Source of the DNA: Vibrio hepatarius
GTDB taxonomy: Bacteria > Pseudomonadota > Gammaproteobacteria > Enterobacterales > Vibrionaceae
Length of the DNA: 64,000 bases
Direction: 5' to 3'
NCBI RefSeq assembly: GCF_011806575.1
Contig: NZ_JAATOO010000007.1
Span: 124,001-188,000 of the forward strand
Shown here: positions 61,263 through 64,000 of the stretch, piece after piece
Layout: the number at the start of each line of letters is the position of its first letter
How positions within the stretch are numbered: position 1 is the stretch's first letter
The notes under the pieces: generated by a model
Seen by the model: the letters and a program-made list of their open reading frames with translations, nothing else
What the model was told of the DNA's origin: nothing
Databases searched by the model: none
Position numbers and translations under genes: made by a program

Positions 61263-62927
61263 TTAGTATGCGTCGTTGTGTACGGCTTGCACGGCGCGAC
61301 CTGATGGGTCAACACAGTTTTGGAATGACTCGTCCCATTCAATCGCTTTTGCAGATGAACACGCAACGGATGGACCACCCGGAACACATTCTGCTGCTGA
61401 TGGAAGAGGGAATAGCTCTTCAAAGATTTCGCGGTAAACGTAACCTTCTTTTGTCGTTGGTGTGTTGTAAGGGAAGCGGTATTGGGCTGTTTCCATTTGC
61501 TGATCCGTTACTTTCGCTTCAGCGACTTCTTTCAATGTATCAATCCAGCTGTAGCCTACACCGTCAGAGAATTGTTCTTTCTGACGCCATGCAATTGAAT
61601 CTGGTAGGTAGTGTTCAAAACACTCGCGTAGAATGTGTTTTTCCATCTTACCGTTGCCACACATCTTATCCGCTGGGTTTAGACGCATTGCCACATCGAT
61701 AAATTCTTTGTCTAGGAAAGGTACACGACCTTCTACACCCCAAGCGGCAAGAGACTTGTTCGCTCGTGCACAGTCAAACATGTTCAATGCTAGAAGCTTA
61801 CGAACGGTTTCTTCGTGGAACTCTTTCGCGTTTGGCGCTTTGTGGAAGTATAGGTAGCCACCGAAAATTTCATCAGCGCCTTCACCAGACAAGACCATCT
61901 TGATGCCCATCGCTTTGATCTTACGTCCCATTAGGTACATCGGCGTCGAGGCACGAATAGTCGTTACGTCGTAAGTCTCGATGTGGTAAATCACGTCACG
62001 AATTGCATCTAGACCTTCTTGGATGGTGTACGTCATTTCGTGGTGTACGGTACCAATCTTGTCAGCCACTTCACGAGCGGCTTTCAAATCTGGTGCGCCT
62101 TCAAGACCAACGGCGAATGAGTGGAGCTGAGGCCACCAAGCTTCTGACTTCTCATCGTCTTCAATACGCATTGCAGCAAATCGTTTTGCAACCGCTGAAG
62201 TTATAGAAGAATCAAGACCACCAGAAAGCAGTACACCGTAAGGTACGTCTGTCATTAGCTGGCGTTTAACTGCAGCTTCTAGCGCTTCAGTCAGTTCTTC
62301 TTTACTTGTTATGTTGTCTTTAACCGCGTCGTATTCGTTCCAATCGCGAGTGTAGTATCGCTGTGGTTCAGAGTCAGCTGACGAGTAGTAACAACCTGGA
62401 GGGAACTCGCTGATGGTTTTACATACCGGCGTCAGTGCTTTCATTTCTGAAGCAACGTAGTAGTTGCCGTGTTCATCGTAACCTTGGTATAGAGGAATAA
62501 TACCGATGTGGTCGCGACCAACTAGGTATAGATCTTTTTCTTCGTCGTATAGGACGAAAGCGAAGATACCGTTTAACTCTTCAAGCAGCTCAATACCTTT
62601 ATCTTGGTAAAGCGCGAGGATAACTTCACAGTCTGAGTCTGTTTGGAAATCGTATTTACCTTCGTAGCGAGCGCGAATCTCTTTATGGTTGTAAATCTCA
62701 CCGTTCACTGCAAGGATGTGTTTTTTATCTGGGCTAATTAGAGGCTGAGCACCACTGTTTAGGCCTACAATCGCTAAACGCTCATGAGCAAGAATTGCTT
62801 TGTCAGAGGCATAGATCCCTGACCAGTCTGGGCCACGGTGGCGCAGTTTTTTGGACATTTCCAGTGCAACAGGGCGAAGCGCCTGAGCATCACTTTTGAT
62901 ATCTAAAATGCCGAAGATAGAACACAT
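61263..62927 (-). CDS. asnB: Asparagine synthase B (glutamine-hydrolysing)
   Basis: This enzyme makes asparagine from aspartate, glutamine and ATP. The 554-residue length equals E. coli AsnB. The N-terminal glutaminase starts MCSIFGILD, with the Cys2 nucleophile and AVNGEIYNHKE. The synthetase domain has the ATP loop LLSGGLDSSITSAVAK (about 231-246) and GEGADEIFGGYLYF. AGGGAAG lies 5 bases before ATG 62927. Single gene. Confidence 0.98.
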   Translation of the reverse strand: MCSIFGILDIKSDAQALRPVALEMSKKLRHRGPDWSGIYASDKAILAHERLAIVGLNSGAQPLISPDKKHILAVNGEIYNHKEIRARYEGKYDFQTDSDCEVILALYQDKGIELLEELNGIFAFVLYDEEKDLYLVGRDHIGIIPLYQGYDEHGNYYVASEMKALTPVCKTISEFPPGCYYSSADSEPQRYYTRDWNEYDAVKDNITSKEELTEALEAAVKRQLMTDVPYGVLLSGGLDSSITSAVAKRFAAMRIEDDEKSEAWWPQLHSFAVGLEGAPDLKAAREVADKIGTVHHEMTYTIQEGLDAIRDVIYHIETYDVTTIRASTPMYLMGRKIKAMGIKMVLSGEGADEIFGGYLYFHKAPNAKEFHEETVRKLLALNMFDCARANKSLAAWGVEGRVPFLDKEFIDVAMRLNPADKMCGNGKMEKHILRECFEHYLPDSIAWRQKEQFSDGVGYSWIDTLKEVAEAKVTDQQMETAQYRFPYNTPTTKEGYVYREIFEELFPLPSAAECVPGGPSVACSSAKAIEWDESFQNCVDPSGRAVQAVHNDAY

Positions 62928-63097
62928 ACAACTTCCCTTTAAAATTTATTTAACTCGTTGACTCCAATTTGCCATCTTGATTAAAAAAAGCAACCAACAT
63001 TGAGTAAAAAAATAATAGAACAACCATTGAAGTGAATTTTTTCTAATTTTATTTATGTTTTGTTGTATGAAATCTATATTTTGTTGGTTTTTTGCTC

Positions 63098-63127
63098 AAA
63101 AAATAAGACTGCCGTAGTGGCAGCCTT
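63098..63127 (-). terminator. Terminator after antiporter gene
   Basis: On the reverse strand AAGGCTGCC pairs with GGCAGTCTT around five bases, followed by T-rich sequence. Confidence 0.78.
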
Positions 63128-63135
63128 ATAAAAAG

Positions 63136-64000
63136 TTAGCGAGTAGGAGGGCTAAATGACGGTTGGAGTTGCTTGCAAACATGGCGAGCAAAACCGCTAC
63201 CAGCCTCGCTGTAAATGTTAAACGCAGCATCAACGCCTTTTTCCGTTAAGCTATCTAGCTGGTCTTGATATTCGGCGATTGCCGCTATTTGTCCTTTGAA
63301 ATTACGACGTTGTAGCTGGTCTAATGCAATTTGGTTACCTTGGTGATGCGGCATGGCAAGCAGTACCAGCTTCACATTGGCCGTGTCGAGAATTCGTTCC
63401 CAGAAATCCGAGTCGGTTGCGTCGCCTGCGATAACGTTACGGCCTTCTTCTCGATGTTGCTTCGCTGCGTCTTCACGCACTTCAATCCCTAAACTAATGC
63501 TGCCATAACGGTTTTTGAGTTCGTCATACGCGCCAGTGCCGATGCGTCCCATTCCGAGGATAAGGATTTGTGCATGCCCTGGGTTGATCAATTTATCTCT
63601 GGTGTTGAGTTGTTCCGCTGCGTGCTCACGTAACCAGTGGCTAGAATGTTGATAGATTCGGTGTCCATAGCGGTTGATAGGCGCTGCCAAAACAAACGAA
63701 ATGGATACTGCGATGGCAATCGCAACCAGAATATCACCGCTCATCCATCCCATCTTAAATGCCAAGCCGCCGACGATCAGGCCAAACTCGCTGTAGTTAA
63801 ACAAGCTCAATGAGGCGAGTAGCGAAGTGCGCACGCGGAACTTAAATGCATTGATCACCAAGAAGTACAGAATGCCTTTCAGTGGTAGTAGTAATAGGAA
63901 CAAGATCGCAAGCGCAAAACCAGACCATGTTGGTTGCTCGGATAAGCCGATGTTTAAGAAGAAACAAACAAGGAACAGCTCTTTGAGGTTAAACAGTGAC
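63136..64000 (-). CDS. CPA2-type cation:proton antiporter with TrkA-N domain, partial (N-terminus beyond right edge)
   Basis: The reverse frame stays open to the window edge, so the start lies beyond 64000 and only the last 287 codons are seen. The visible part has the final membrane helices, with FFLNIGLS (typical of KefB/YbaL-type carriers) and LLASLSLFNYSEFGLIVGGLA. A cytoplasmic TrkA-N/RCK-like Rossmann domain follows (AQILILGMGRIGTGAYDEL; about 40% of the visible part). It probably exchanges potassium or sodium for protons under nucleotide control. Confidence 0.88.
   Translation of the reverse strand, partial: SLFNLKELFLVCFFLNIGLSEQPTWSGFALAILFLLLLPLKGILYFLVINAFKFRVRTSLLASLSLFNYSEFGLIVGGLAFKMGWMSGDILVAIAIAVSISFVLAAPINRYGHRIYQHSSHWLREHAAEQLNTRDKLINPGHAQILILGMGRIGTGAYDELKNRYGSISLGIEVREDAAKQHREEGRNVIAGDATDSDFWERILDTANVKLVLLAMPHHQGNQIALDQLQRRNFKGQIAAIAEYQDQLDSLTEKGVDAAFNIYSEAGSGFARHVCKQLQPSFSPPTR

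Overview
The window is a gene-dense stretch of a Vibrio chromosome, most probably the large one. The evidence is gene content and order: ssrA-smpB-ratA-ratB-bamE-recN-nadK-grpE-dnaK-dnaJ followed by a minor-pilin cluster, then tadA, mltF, purL, purMN, upp, and later rfaH and asnB. The tmRNA tag reads ANDENYALAA. Protein identities point to Vibrionaceae; the species cannot be fixed from the sequence alone. No prophage, transposase, CRISPR array, integron or recognisable defence locus was seen, so this is mostly core genome with some accessory metabolic genes.

Layout. 1-17.9 kb is accessory metabolism and transport: a c-di-GMP GGDEF/EAL protein cut by the left edge, an acetate/succinate transporter behind a CRP-like site, a BASS-family transporter, a secreted HAD phosphatase, an alanine module (AGCS symporter, dadA, divergent LysR regulator), DUF3581, O-acetylhomoserine sulfhydrylase, a GNAT-nitrilase fusion, a LysR regulator divergent from a degenerate MBL-fold protein, and a beta-CASP exonuclease-like protein. 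18.2-21.1 kb is a large propeller-type sensor diguanylate cyclase. 21.2-22.2 kb is a Sua5-type tRNA t6A enzyme.

22.5-27.8 kb is a tight six-gene operon: DedA membrane protein, ATP-grasp ligase, DinB-like protein, NRDE protein, secreted YHS protein, and a two-domain acyltransferase resembling the ornithine-lipid synthase OlsF. It is the best candidate here for an incompletely described system, possibly an aminolipid or envelope pathway.

28-39 kb holds ribosome rescue (ssrA, smpB), envelope assembly (bamE), SOS repair (recN with two LexA boxes), nadK, and the heat-shock chaperones with sigma-32-type promoters ahead of grpE and dnaK. A DAACS transporter with altered substrate and sodium-site residues sits between grpE and dnaK. 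39.2-42.5 kb encodes type IV minor pilins. 42.8-51.1 kb holds an AbgT transporter, tadA, an unlisted 44-residue basic protein, mltF and purL. 51.3-57.5 kb holds small conserved proteins, purMN (PurR box shared with the divergent upp), rluF and smrA. 57.7-58.0 kb holds tRNA-Pro(UGG) and a duplicated 3' end that looks like a decayed second tRNA copy. The window ends with a TraB/GumN protein, a POT peptide transporter, rfaH, asnB and a CPA2 antiporter cut by the right edge.

Functional links. Purine synthesis genes purL and purMN share PurR operators. The chaperone genes share heat-shock promoters. dadA and the alanine symporter form a likely D-/L-alanine utilisation unit under the divergent LysR protein. 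Most operons end in strong, often bidirectional, rho-independent terminators.
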